64,000 bases of DNA, taken from Agroathelia rolfsii. Its lineage: Eukaryota; Basidiomycota; Agaricomycetes; Amylocorticiales; Amylocorticiaceae. The stretch spans positions 1 to 64,000 of the forward strand of contig JABRWF010000001.1 in assembly GCA_018343915.1 (NCBI GenBank), given 5' to 3'. This document shows positions 22,506 through 34,700 of this stretch, piece after piece (within the stretch, counting starts at the first letter, position 1; each line of letters begins with the position of its first letter). The translations under genes and the position numbers were made by a program. The notes under the pieces are model-generated. The model did not search any database. It saw only the letters and a program-made list of their open reading frames with translations, and was not told the origin of the DNA.

Positions 22506-24885
22506 GGTTATATTGAAGCAAGAGTAGTTGCACGGTCACAGCGTCACGCGGTGCACGAAAAAAAGTTTTCTTCCGACCTTGTTGCGTACGCGTCACACGC
22601 CGCACAGCCCGATTGGCAATCGAAGCGGCCCAGAAATACGCACACAACACGCCGCGTGACCCAACAGCACCATCGTCGAATTCGACGTGCGGAGGAAGTT
22701 GTTTCTACTTTTGACCATTTTTTGCTCATTCTTGTTTTCACACCTTGCACATTTTGTTTTATTTTCTGTGCATGTGTTTTTTGTGGCATTTTTAATACCT
22801 TGTTTTTATTTCTTATTCATGGCACACATATGGAACGTTCTTTTCTTCTTGTAGTATACTTGTATACTCTTCTTCATCTTGTTTGATGCTTTACACCTTG
22901 TTGTTTTTTCTTTCCTTGCCACATTTTGTTTGGCCATTTGTTTCTTCTCTTTGTTTGGAATTTTGCGCACATCCGCTGTAGGGTACTTGTACCGCTACAT
23001 ACTCACGCCGCATTTTCCGAACTGTGGTCTTTCATCAGGTTCTGAACGCTCATCGCCGTGGATCCCGATAGACATTTTTTTTTCACTCCTTGGTATCGAC
23101 AGTACCCCCCAAGCCTAGCCAGCTCTCGCCTTGGTTCGCCAAAGCCTACGACGCACACATTACTTGCCTCACGTGGCACCCGTTGGAGCTCCGAGCATGA
23201 AGTAAATTATCGCGACTGAAATCTTCGAACAACGCATGGCACCCGCGCGCGCAACACCCCCCGGCCTTCGCAAAGCCACCTGACAATGGACTTTGGTTTC
23301 GTAGCTCCGCGACAGCATAGCCTACCATCGCAATGATGTTGTTGTGGCACCGCGTCAAAGATGCTTACGATTTTTCCCTGTTCCTGTCGACTACCTCGCC
23401 CGTTATTTATCATGGATGAATGGGACATCCACCGAGTAGGGGGATATGCTCCTGCCGCCGTCCCCGCTCGTCCGTTTATATTTTTGTTTCACCTTCTCTT
23501 CCCACCTTGCACCTGCCCTTCGGCGTTCCCCAACGTCGTCGCCCGTCCCTTCGGCACTTCCAGTGTCGTCGCCCGTTCCTTCAACGCTCGTTAGCGTTGT
23601 CGCCCGATCCTTCGACGCCTTGTCACCGTCGTCGCCCGTCCTCCCGGTCCTCGGACCGTCCGTCCTTCGTGTCGGATTTTCTTCTTGGGTTTGCACAATT
23701 TTCCTTTGTTCTTGTCTCCGCTCTCGGGCCTTTTGGCGAGCCACATACTACTGAGTAGACCAGCCCGCGCAACGCACTTTGCTGGTCACCAAATCAGAGG
23801 GAGTGCTTCGTACTGGCCTCATGAGTACTGACAGATCAATCGACATTCGCCGCAATCTCCGATTGGATTTCCATACGTCGCCCGTCTCCGGCACCTTCCA
23901 GTGTCGTCACCCATCCCTTCAACGCTCGATAGCGTTGTCGCCCGTCCTTCGATGCTCCATAGCGTCGTCGCCCGTCCTTCGATGCTTCCCAGCGTCATTG
24001 CCTGTCTCTTCGTGCCGCAGCCTCCGAGAGGTTTACCACGCACGTCGCCCGTTCCAGGAGCAAGCCCGTCACACTTTTCCTTAGCGCCAGGCGCTTCGCC
24101 CGTCAAAGGTTACGTTTTAACCTTTTCATTTTGTCCTTTCTTTTAACATTCTTCCTTCCCACTGTGTCCCTGCCATGTGCCTCTTGTATTTCACCTTGTT
24201 TTCCTTCCACCCTTGCTGGCCTTTTTCTTGCTTTTTGCATTTTTGCATTTCTTCGCCATGATTGGCCGTTGTCCCACATCTTTGATGTGTTAACGTTTTT
24301 CTTTCCTTGGGTTAACCCCTTACGATCATTTCTACGAAGACGCGCTCTCGCCGAGCACCCCGATGTCTTGTTATTTTCTACCAAGTATACACTTCACCAT
24401 TCACCGCATTAATCTTTTCAAGTTCCGGCTCTTCATCATTCATCGCCGGGAACCCTGACCTTTTTGCGATCCTTGTTATATTTCTTTTAATTTGCATTTT
24501 CCTCCTTTTGCCTTTTCATTGCGCTCTGCGCTGTTTTCCTTACTTCTTCTATGCGCCTTGGCACGCTTCATCTTGTTTAAATTTCAAATTTTGTTTTACT
24601 ATTCCTTTCACTTTCTCTACGCCTTGTGCGTTTTCTTGTTGAAATTTAACTTTTGTCTTTATGTTTACTTTCCCCTTCCATGCGCCTTTGCGCTGGTTTT
24701 CCTTTACTTCAATTCCTTGTGCTATTACTTTTATTCTTTTTCACTTGGAATTCTTTATTTTTTACTTTTTACTTTTACTTTTCAATTCTTCTCCTCTGGT
24801 TCGTCAAAACCGCACACCTACGGTGTTTCCCCTACGTCTGGAGTCAACTGGTCCTTCGAGGGCTCAGGACGTAGTAGGGGGATAC
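22506..24885. other. Body of family A copy 1 upstream of the Zn2Cys6 gene, with a minisatellite
   Basis: The region is conserved in copy 2 (26246-28575, reversed). It holds degenerate tandem units of about 30-35 bp built on GTCGTCGCCCGTCC plus TTCGACGCT-like words (about 23520-23660 and 23880-24010), and long T/C-rich stretches (24100-24820). A 113-codon antisense frame (23403-23744) is kept in both copies but is low-complexity and overlaps the minisatellite, so it is not called as a gene. A GGGGGGTAC-type purine tract near 23100 (complement) hints at an older LTR boundary. Confidence 0.6.
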
Positions 24886-25766
24886 TGTTACGACCCGCCA
24901 ACGCACCCGGCCGCCGAACGTCCCGATTACGCACATCAACTACGCAAACACCTACGACGGAATCACCGGCGACACCCTCCCTTCTGAGTCGCCGCGTATC
25001 CCGTGCATCGGACGCGTTTCCGATGTGTCCGCCGACGTTTCCCCGGAGCCATGTGCAAGGCCGTCCCTCGCGCTTCCTTCCCATCATCGATGCGCTTCTG
25101 TCCATCAGAGCGTTCCACATGCCGACTGGACTTCTCGGAGACAATTCCCGAGTTGCCATGTGTCCCCACCAGCGGATCCTTCCTATCTGGGAAGATCGCG
25201 CTTGGTTCCCCACCATGACCGCGCTCTGATCGACGATCAGACCGCCGATGGTTCCGAAGGAACGCACCTCCGCCTTCGTGCACAGCGTGGCACGACTACC
25301 AGAGCGCGCAGCGCGCGCTATTCCTTATTGTTTCTATTGTCTTTCACCTATTCCTTTATTTATCATTTTCTCGACTACTGTACTTAGTATATATGTACTG
25401 TACCTGATGTAGTAGTTACAGTAGTCGGAAAATTAAGTGTGTTTGGCCCTAAACAAGCCCTACACCCGCTACATCGCCAGCGGTCAACCTGTGGACTTGA
25501 GCGTCCTCGAGCATCTCGTCTAGTTATCTCTCTCTGGCTTGACCTCTTCTGCTCTACGCCTGATCTCGCCGGACCTCCCGCTCAACTTGCCGTACGCCGT
25601 GCCTGCTCGCCGCGTCACCCGTATCGCCGCAAGCCCCGAGATATCGAAGAGGTGACTCCACGAACCCACAGGGCTGCCATCTGGTAGTGAGCCACTTAGC
25701 AGTTAGCGCCCCAGGGGCATCGCCGCACCGCCCGAGCTAGCTGCGAAGGCAGCTCTTGACAAAAAT

Positions 25767-26245
25767 GATAAATAAAGAAATAGGTGAAAGACAATAGAAA
25801 CAATAAGGAATAGCGCGCGCCGCGCGCTCTGGTAGTCATGCCACGCTGTGCACGAAGGCGGGGATGCATTCCTTTGGAACCATCGGCGGTCTAATCGTCA
25901 ATCAGAGCGCGATCATAGGAGAGTCCAAGCGCAATCTTCCCAGATAGGAAGGATCCGCTGGTGCGGGCACATGGCGACTCGGGGATTGACATCGAGAAGG
26001 CCAGTCGACATGTGGAACGCTCTGATGGACAGAAGCGCATCGATGATGGGAAGGAAGCGCAAAGGGCGGCCTTGCACATGGCTCCGGGGAAACGTCGGCG
26101 GATACATTGGAAACACTTCCGATGCACGGGACACACGGCGACGCAGAAGGGAGGATGTCACCGGTGGCTCCGTTGTAGTTGTTTGCGAATGTCGATGTGC
26201 GCGATCGGGATGTTCGGCGGCCGGGTGCGTTGGCGGGTCATGACA
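25767..26245 (-). repeat. Second piece of the split LTR of family A copy 2
   Basis: It continues exactly where the first piece (19766-20162) stops, as shown by the uninterrupted LTR at 37325-38200 (GAGAAAATGATAAATAAAG). It ends GGGTCATGACA at 26245, next to the complement of the polypurine tract. Confidence 0.88.
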
Positions 26246-28575
26246 GTATCCCCCTACTACGTCCTGAGCCCTCGAAGGACCAGTTGAGACTCCAGACGTA
26301 GGGGAAACACCGTAGGCGTGCGGTTTGACGAACCAGAGGAGAAGGTTTAAAAGTAAAAGTAAAAATTTCAAGTGAAAAAATAGAAATAATAACACAAGAA
26401 ATTGAAGTTAAAAGGGAAACCAGTGCAAAGGCGCATAGAAGGGGAAAGTAAAAATAAAAGCCAAAAGTTAAAATTCAACAAGAAAACGCACAAGGCGTAG
26501 AGAAAGTGAAAGGGATAGTAAAACAAAATTTGAAATTTAAACAATATGAATTGTGCCAAGGCGCATAGAAGAAGTAAAAGAACGCAAGGATGTGAGGATG
26601 AATTAAAAAGAATATAACAAGACTCGCAAAAAGATCGGGGCTCCCGGCGATGAAGGGTGAAGAGCCGGAACTTGAAAAGATTAATGGCGGTGAAAGGTGA
26701 AGCGTATTGTTTGTAAGACAAAATAAAAGCATCGGGGTGCTCGGCGAGAGCGCGTCTTTGTAAAAACGATCGTAATGGGTTAACCCAAGGAAAGAGACGG
26801 TAACACATTGAAAATGTGGGACAAGGACCAATCATGGCAAAAGATGCAAGAATGCAAAAAGCAAGAAAAAGGCCAGCAAGGGCGGAAGGAAAACAAGGTG
26901 AAATACAAGAGGAACATGGCAGGGACACAGTGGGAAGGAAGAATGTTGAAAAACAAACAAAATAAAGAGGTTAGAACGTAACCTTTGACGGGCGAAGTGC
27001 CTGGCGCTAAGGATAAGATGACGGGCTTGCTCCTGGAACGGGCGACGTGCGTGGTAAACCTCTCGGAGGCTGCGGCACGAAGGGACGGACGGTACGAAGA
27101 CCGGAAAGACAGGCGACGACGCTGTAAAGTATCGAAGGACGGGCGACAACGCTAACGAGCGTTGAAGGGTAGGTGACGACACTGGGAGGTGTCGGAGGCG
27201 GGCGACGTGCAGAAAATCCAATCGGAGTTTGCGGCGAATGTCGATTGATCTGTCAGTACTCATGAGGCCAGTACGAAGCACTCCCTCTGATTTGGTGACC
27301 AGCAAAGTGCGTTGCGCGGGCTGGTCTACCCAGTGGTATGTGGCTCGCCAAAAGGCCCGAGAGCGGAGACAAGAACAAAGGAAAATTGTGCAAACCCAAG
27401 AAGAAAATCCGACACAAAGGACGGACGGTCCGAGGACCGGGAGGACGGGCGACAACGGTGACAAGGCGTCGAAGGATCGGGCGACAACGCTAACGAGCGT
27501 TGAAGGAACGGGTGACGACACGAGAAGTGTCAAAGGGACGGGCGACGACGTTGGAAAACGCCGAAGGGCAGGTGCAAGGTGGGAAGAGAAGGTGAAGATA
27601 AAATATAAACGGACGAGCGGGGACGGCGGCAGGAGCGTATCCCCCTACTTGGTGGATGTCCCATTCATCCATAATAAATAGCGGGCGAGGTAGTCGACAG
27701 AAAACAAGAGTATCGCAAACATCTTTGGCGCGGTGTCACAACAACATCACTTTGTGATGGTAGACTATGCTGCCGCTGATATTTACGAAAATCCAAAGAC
27801 CGTTGTCAGGTGGCTTTGCGAAGGCCGGGGGGTGTTGCGCGCGCGGGTGCCATGCGTTGTTCGAAGATTTCAGTCGCGATAATTTACTTCATGCTCTGAG
27901 CTCCAACGGGTGCCACATGAGGTGAGTAATGTGTGCGTCGTAGACTTCGGCGAACCAAGGCGGGAGCTGGCTAGGCTTGGGGGGTACTGTCGATACCAAG
28001 GATGAAAAAATAAAGTCTATCGGGATCCACGGCAATGAGCGTTCGGAACCTGATGAAAGACCACAGTTCGGAAAATGCGGCATGAGTGTGTAGCGGTACA
28101 AGTACCCTACAGCGGATGTACACAAAATTCCAACTGAAGAGAAGAAACAAATGGCCAAACAAAATGTGGCAAGGAAGGAAAAACAACAAGTGTAAAACAT
28201 CAAACAAGATGAAAAGTATACAAGTATACTACAGAAGAGGAAAAGCGTTCCATATGTGTGCCATGAAAAGAAATAAAAACAAAAAGGAAACAAAGTAAAC
28301 CACATGCACAGGAAATAAAACAAAGTGTGCAAAGTGTGAGAATAGAAATGTACAAAAAAGGTGAAGGAGAAAAGGGGTAACTTCCTCCGCACGTCGAAAT
28401 CGACGATGGTGCTATCAGGTCACGCGGCGTGTTGTGTGCGTATGTCAGAGAACGCCTCGGTTACCAATCGGGCTGTGCGGCGTGTGACGCGTACGCAACA
28501 GGGTCGGAAGAAAACTTTTTTCATGCACTGCGTGACGCTGTGACCGTGCAACTACTCTTGCTTCAATACATAACC
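26246..28575 (-). other. Body of family A copy 2 on the far side of the Zn2Cys6 gene
   Basis: Reverse-oriented counterpart of 22506-24885. The minisatellite is shorter here, about 27090-27200 and 27440-27560. No gag or pol domain is visible on either strand. The stretch just before 28576 is the presumed promoter side of the Zn2Cys6 gene. Confidence 0.6.
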
Positions 28576-28818
28576 ATGGCTCCTCGCAATAACAAGGGAA
28601 AAGGCAAGGCCAGAGCTCCCAGCTCTGACATCAACCACGAAGAAGAGCTCGAGTGCCAAATGCGCGAGCACAAGGAGACAATGGCGCGTCTGCGCAAAGA
28701 ACGGGATGCAGCGCGACGAAAGCGCAAAGCAACGGAGCGTGCGGCGGAGGAGAAGAGAAAACGAGAGGAAGAGGAGAAGCGACGCAAGGAGGAGGAGGAG
28801 GAGCAGCGCAATGCTGAG

Positions 28819-29820
28819 TGTTATGAGTTGGACATTTTTCGTATTTTCCTTACGTACCTGTACATATTTTTATCATATTTTTACGATTTTTATTCATGGA
28901 GTTATGGACAAAATACCTTGTAGGCAACATCTTGACGCGCGTGTGACTGGCTGTGTTAGCCCCACATGACAGGAGTGCTCGTGACAAGAGTATATTAGGA
29001 AGGCGGAGTCTAGATCATTCCTTTTCATCAAAAGGTCTAGACTCAGGAACCAGGGTCGTTCCGATCACTGTGCGATTACTAAGGAGTACTAGACTCATCA
29101 TTCCGATCGGATGCTCATCGGACTTAGGCATAAAGCACTGCCCCTGCATTTGACATGTTCCTGCTTACGAACCCCGGCTGCGCACAGACCATCAAGGCTG
29201 CGCACGGGCCCTTTCACTTATGTATAAATACAAGCATGTAGCCCTTACCTGAACTTTAGCTTCGACCTTCTCGCCTTCAGGTAAGGGCACCCCCAGTCTG
29301 TATTTCCTTACATAAACTAATATATTCTCGCCTTCAGGCTTGTTCGCCCTAGCCCACCTCACACACACTCTCTCTCCTTATTAAGAGTAAGGCCTTTAGG
29401 GCATCTTAGTAAGCGCTCTATAAGCCTTGTTACAAGAAGGCAATAAGTCATAAGTCCCCAATACATAAGGGGCACTGCGCGTGATATTAAACCCAGTTCA
29501 TTCTGGTCAAGGCAGTAATAAGACCTTGCAGGGATATTGTAGACCACGGTGGGCTAAGCCGCCTGTCTCGAGTAAGAAGTGCTATATAAACTATTTGACG
29601 CAAAGCAAGTACACGGGAAGACATCGAGTCTAGAGTACCGAACACAAGCCTAGCAAAGTAGGATATAGAGTGCCCTATTACAAAGAGCAGCAACGGGAGC
29701 ACGTGGGTCCCTGAGAAACATCTGACCCAGTCACACACGTAAAACCCGGCTTTACAGCCCGCCTCCGTACCTTACAGGGGGTTGTGTTTGTCAGATTAGT
29801 CAAGAGCGCAAGCCTTGACA
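28819..29820 (+). repeat. 5' LTR of the gypsy element
   Basis: 1002 bp, TG...CA. Internal features shared with the 3' copy include a TATAAATAC box near 29221-29229 and the CTTCAGGTAAGGGC block near 29275. Fragments of the same LTR family lie at 16192-19252 and, reversed, at 39550-42189. Confidence 0.92.
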
Positions 29821-30234
29821 TTAGGTCGAAGCTAGCCTAATCCACTGTCGAGCCTCGCTCCAGTGTGCAGTCTGATTCACTGCCAAATAGCACAAGCAAG
29901 GACAAACTTTTACATACGCTTCTTTTGTAAGATTTAATTGGTCCTGAACTGTTTGCAGAAGCCATTGGCTAGGATCTAATACCTAGTTCAACCTGTTAAG
30001 ATTTAGGCTTGGGAGTATCTGAACGTACCAGAGAAACCTTGTGTCGTTACCCGAAGGCGCTACCGCGGAGTTAGTCCGCTGCTTCTAGGGACACTTTACC
30101 AAAAGTGTAAAACTGCTCGACCAATTAAATTCCTTTTCCCCTTTTATTTTACGATTACCAGAGGCACTCCGCTTGGTGCCTAGAAAAGTTGAAGAAGATA
30201 AGAATCCTGTGTTGAGCCCTCGCTCCACAAGTAC

Positions 30235-31725
30235 ATGAGCCAGTCCAGAAAAGGAAAGGCACCCGCACAACCCGCTGCAAAAACCTCTGCACGTCCCTCC
30301 GTATCTGCACCCGCTCCGCAACCTACTTTCTCCCAACCACCCAAGGTTCCTACACCTCCAAAGGCCCCCTCTCCTCCTAAACCCGCATCACCTGAAGAAT
30401 CTGAAGAGGAAGACGAAGACGAGGAGGAACCTGAAGAAGAAACTTATCCCTCCCCGTCCAAATATCAAAAACCCGAACCAATTGCCTTTCGTACTCGTTC
30501 TCGTGTACCTACGCCGGTTGTAACCCCTAAAATCCGTACCCCCATTCCTACACCACGAACCCGCACACCCGCTGTAACCCGTCCCTCCTCACCCACCATG
30601 TCTGGATTTGAGCAGTTTATGGGACAAATGCTCGAGATGCAACGGCAAACAACGGAAATGATGCGTCATATGACAGAGACGCAGAGAAAACTGGTGGAAA
30701 TTGCTGACCGACCAGCACCCGTACCTGCTCCTGTACCAACACCGGCACCTCAGGTAGTTACAGTAGCCTCAACTAAGGAGAGGGGCAAGGAGCCCTTGAA
30801 GTTCACGGGTGACCGTGAAAAGTACAAGGATTTCATCCTGGGTTTTGAAAATTACCTAGGATTGAACCCCTCTTTGTATAGTACGGACCGGGATAAGGGG
30901 CGATTGCTGATCTCACTACTGGAAGGAGGTCCTAGAAGGTGGTCTGAGAAATGGTCGGACCAAATCAAAGCAGAGGAAAAGGTTAAAGGAGCTCCCCCCT
31001 TTGTCTTTGAAGACTTCTACAAGGCCTTTCGTGGGCTCTACGGATCTTGGGACTACAAGCGGTCAGCTCTGGACAAGCTCAAAGGATTAAAGCAGGGGTC
31101 CCGTAGTACCCAAGACTATATTACGGATTTCTGGTCTACGGCTCAGCAAACCGACCTGTCAGAAGAGGATTGGCGTGTACGCTTTCTGGATGGACTCAAC
31201 CCCAAGATTCGGAATGTTCTTGGTGGATGGGATCAGACGAATTTGGAAACCGTACAGAAAGCAATGGATGCTGCACTACGTGCAGAACAAGGTCTACGTT
31301 CCGCAGGCCTTTGGCAAGACACTTGGCGACCCCGGGTTCCTGTAGCCGGTACTGCCAGTAACCCCATCTCGATCAACGCAGCCCAGACCGCTGTGCCTCA
31401 GACCAGTCAACCCTCCTATCAGGGAAGACCATTGTTCCCTCCCCGGGATTGGTCAAAAGCACAGTGCTTCCACTGTGGACAATTGGGTCATCCAAAGCGT
31501 CGTTGCCCCCTCCTTGGTTACAGGCCAAGAACACTTGCACCGCCGGTACAAGCCTCTGTATCCGCTTCAATCCAACCTGGTCCCACTCCTGCTGCATCAA
31601 CCCCGGCTTCCCCACCTCCTGCAATGAATCCTCCAGCGTATTCCGTCCCAGACCATGTGATGCAGATTATGGAGGAACAGGCCACTGCTATTGCCGCCCT
31701 GAAAGACCAGATGGGTTTTTCTTAA
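30235..31725 (+). CDS. Gag of the gypsy element
   Basis: 496 residues. The N-terminal ~120 residues are Pro-rich and basic, then acidic. A long-helix retrotransposon Gag domain occupies roughly residues 180-380. One CCHC zinc knuckle, CFHCGQLGHPKRRC, lies near residue 412. Gag ends at TAA (31723-31725). Two codons before it is the heptamer GGGTTTT in the right phase for a -1 shift, and the pol frame is the -1 frame. Gag packages element RNA into virus-like particles. Confidence 0.92.
   Translation: MSQSRKGKAPAQPAAKTSARPSVSAPAPQPTFSQPPKVPTPPKAPSPPKPASPEESEEEDEDEEEPEEETYPSPSKYQKPEPIAFRTRSRVPTPVVTPKIRTPIPTPRTRTPAVTRPSSPTMSGFEQFMGQMLEMQRQTTEMMRHMTETQRKLVEIADRPAPVPAPVPTPAPQVVTVASTKERGKEPLKFTGDREKYKDFILGFENYLGLNPSLYSTDRDKGRLLISLLEGGPRRWSEKWSDQIKAEEKVKGAPPFVFEDFYKAFRGLYGSWDYKRSALDKLKGLKQGSRSTQDYITDFWSTAQQTDLSEEDWRVRFLDGLNPKIRNVLGGWDQTNLETVQKAMDAALRAEQGLRSAGLWQDTWRPRVPVAGTASNPISINAAQTAVPQTSQPSYQGRPLFPPRDWSKAQCFHCGQLGHPKRRCPLLGYRPRTLAPPVQASVSASIQPGPTPAASTPASPPPAMNPPAYSVPDHVMQIMEEQATAIAALKDQMGFS
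31713..31719 (+). promoter_or_regulatory. Probable -1 ribosomal frameshift site (GGGTTTT)
   Basis: Read in the Gag frame as G GGT TTT, this fits the X XXY YYZ rule. It lies just before the Gag stop codon, and after a -1 shift reading enters the open pol frame. No downstream pseudoknot was modelled. Confidence 0.6.
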
Positions 31726-34700
31726 GGTCAGCTGAAAGGGCTATTCAGTCTGACCCATACGTACAAAACAGACTTTCTTCTTTTTCTTCTTGTAGTAATA
31801 TCTCTGTTTCTTCTTCCTCTTATTTCTCCCTTGCTGGTGCGAATGGACAGCACCTCAAGGTTCCTATCATGTTCCATGGACCTTTTAAGGATTTTTCTAC
31901 CTCTGCTATGATCGATTCTGGTGCCTCTTCCTCATTTGTAAATTATAGATACGTACAAAAACACAAAATACCTACAAAAAAATTACCTCGCCCTATTCCT
32001 TTGTACAACATAGATAACTCCGCAAATCAGATTGGGAAAATAGAATCTGTCGCTATACTCGATACCACAATCGGATCTGAACGAAAATACCTGCCGCTAT
32101 GTGTTGTTGATATTGGACAGGAAGACGTGATCCTTGGCATTGACTGGCTACGCCTGGAAAACCCCGTAATCGATTGGAAATCCGCAGAAGTTACCTTCCT
32201 ACCAGAAAAGGAAGTGGTACAGGCCGCTAGCACCATGCCGACAGGATACGAAGACTTTGCCGATGTATTCTCTGAGGAAGAAGCAAGTAGACTACCTAGT
32301 CATAAATCATCGGACCATAAAATTGAGTTGCTTGATGAAACCAAGCTCAGACGAGGGCGTGTATACCCCCTCAGTAGCAACGAAACTGATGCACTCAATG
32401 AATGGATCGATGATAACCTGGCAAAGGGGTATATTCGTAAATCCGAAAGTGAATTCGCCGCTCCCATATTTTTCGTCCCGAAAAAGAATGGCAAACTCCA
32501 TCCTGTCCAAGATTACCGAGCTCTGAACGAACAAACAGTCAAGAATGCTTACCCTCTCCCGTTGATCTCTGAGATCGTGGAGCACATGACCAAGTTTCAG
32601 TGGTTTACAAAGATCGACCTTCGGGCAGGATTCAACAATATCCGGATTAGGGAAGGAGACGAGCGGAAAGCAGCCTTCATCACTTCACGTGGCCTTTTTG
32701 AACCCTTGGTCATGCCCTTTGGCCTCTGTAATGCCCCCTCCTCTATGCAGGCTCTAATGGATGACATCCTTCTTTGTCTAGTACAGTTAGGATTTGTTCG
32801 GGTCTACATTGACGACGTTATCATTGGGGCCGAAACAAGGGAAAAATTGCGGGAAGTTACACGGGAGGTTCTTTCAATCTTACGAGAACACAACTTGTAT
32901 GGTAACCTGGACAAGTTCGAGGTTGAAAAGCCTGAGGTTAACATTCTTGGTTTCATTGTCTCCCACCGTCAAGTTCGTATGGATCCAGACAAGGTCAAAC
33001 CAATCCTAGATTGGCCAACTCCCAAGAACGTGAAGGAGGTCCGCAAGTTTCGAGGGTTGGCCAATTACTACAGGCGCTTCATTCGTGATTTCGGAAAGAT
33101 CTGTAAGCCCCTAGACCGTCTTACGGGCAAGGTCGACTGGACTTGGGGTCCAGAAGAGCAGGAAAGCTTTGATAACCTTAAGAAAGCTTTCAGTACCGCC
33201 CCGGTGTTACGTTCCTATGATCAGAAAGCCCCTACCCGAGTTGAGACAGACGCTTCCTCATATGCTACCGGTGCGGTTCTTAGTCAAAAGGATGAGTCCG
33301 GTGCCTGGCATCCAATCGCTTTCCTATCCCAATCCATGAACGATGCTGAGAGGAATTACGACATCTGGGACAAGGAAATGCTGGGAGTTATCCGCGCCCT
33401 GGATCACTGGCGTCACCTTCTCCAAGGCCTACCCGAACCATTCGAAATCTGGACAGACCATAAAAACCTGGAGTACTGGACAACCGCTCGTAACCTTACC
33501 CGTCGCCAAGCTCGCTGGTCCCTCTTCTTAGCAGACTTCAATTTCCGTATCCACTACCTAAAGGGTGCTGAGAATGGCAAGGCCGATGCATTATCTCGTC
33601 GTCCTGATCTTCAGGTCTCTGATGCAGATGACAATCAAGAAGTAGTCTTATTAGATCCTAAGCTGTTTCGGATTAATGCCGCCCGACGAGGTCATGTGTT
33701 GATGGAAGGGGAATCTGATCTGCTCAAAAAAATCCGGAATGCCTCTCCCGAGGCAGAGGTTGCAGAAGCACTTTGATTGGTTAAGGATCTAGGGCCTGTC
33801 AAGCTCCAGAAAGGCCTAGAGGAATGGAATCAGGAAAACGGGGTCATTTTACGCCAAGGCAGGGTTTATGTGCCTGCAGATAAGGAAATCCGAACCAAGG
33901 TTATCTCCATGTACCATGACAGTTTGCTCAGTGGCCATCCAGGCCAACACAAAACACTTGAGTTGGTATCACGCAACTACTGGTGGCCTGGCATGACCAA
34001 AGCAGTAAATGAATACGTAGAAACCTGTCAAATCTGCATTCAAAACAAATCTTCACGTCTCCCTGCTTTCGGCCCACTCGAACCACTCCCTACACCTACT
34101 AGACCTTGGGATCATATTACAATGGATATGATTGTTAAGTTACCTGACTCCCAGGGTTATGATAGCATCCTAGTGGTGGTAGACAGGTTTTCCAAAATGA
34201 CTCACATCATCCCTACCACGGAAAAGATCAACGCCATCGGGACAGCAGAACTCCTATGGTCACACGTATTCAAGCTTCACGGACTGCCATCTAGAATAAC
34301 ATCCGATAGGGGACCACAATTTGCAAGTAAAGTTATGAGGGAGGTTCACAAACGACTCGGAATTACCACGGCTATGTCCACAGCCTATCATCCTCAGACT
34401 GATGGCCAATCCGAACGTGTTAACCAGGAACTGGAAGCGTACCTAAGGTTCTTTGTATCACACCGACAGGATGATTGGGCTCGTCTACTCCCCTCGGCTG
34501 AGTTCGCCTTAAATAATCGTCAACACTCAGCCACCAAGATCTCTCCCTTTCGGATGAATTACGGATTCAACCCGCGAATGGACTTTTCTCTCAACGGGAT
34601 TTTCGAAACCCCTGCCGTAGAAGACTGGCTGCACGTGATATCAGACTCTCAAGCAGATGCTCAGGCTGCCCTTAACCTGGCCGCCGAAAAGATGAAGGAA

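Larger units (their letters stand above)
20163..25761 (+). mobile_element. Family A LTR element, copy 1 (inner), carrying a Zn2Cys6 gene
   Basis: LTRs are 20163-21038 and 24886-25761, both 876 bp and roughly 97-98% alike by eye, the differences being mostly transitions. The target duplication AAAAT flanks the element (20158-20162 and 25762-25766). GTAGTAGGGGGATAC precedes the right LTR as a polypurine tract. The 3.85-kb body has no Gag, protease, RT or integrase. It does have an antisense two-exon gene for a Zn2Cys6 protein (21573-22505), three 75-78 bp repeats at the 5' side and a degenerate minisatellite. It is non-autonomous, in the style of a large retrotransposon derivative. Confidence 0.9.

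Noticed and set aside
23403..23744. 113-codon antisense frame present in both family A copies
   Set aside because: Low-complexity, driven by the minisatellite, no start context or domain. Kept only as a finding.
24818..25267. 149-codon frame overlapping the right LTR of family A copy 1, repeated at every family A LTR
   Set aside because: It lies in LTR sequence, differs in length between copies and has no recognisable domain.
31449..31710. Upstream extension of the gypsy pol frame starting at an ATG inside gag
   Set aside because: This part overlaps the Gag zinc knuckle in another frame and encodes no Pol domain. Pol is better entered by the -1 shift at 31713.
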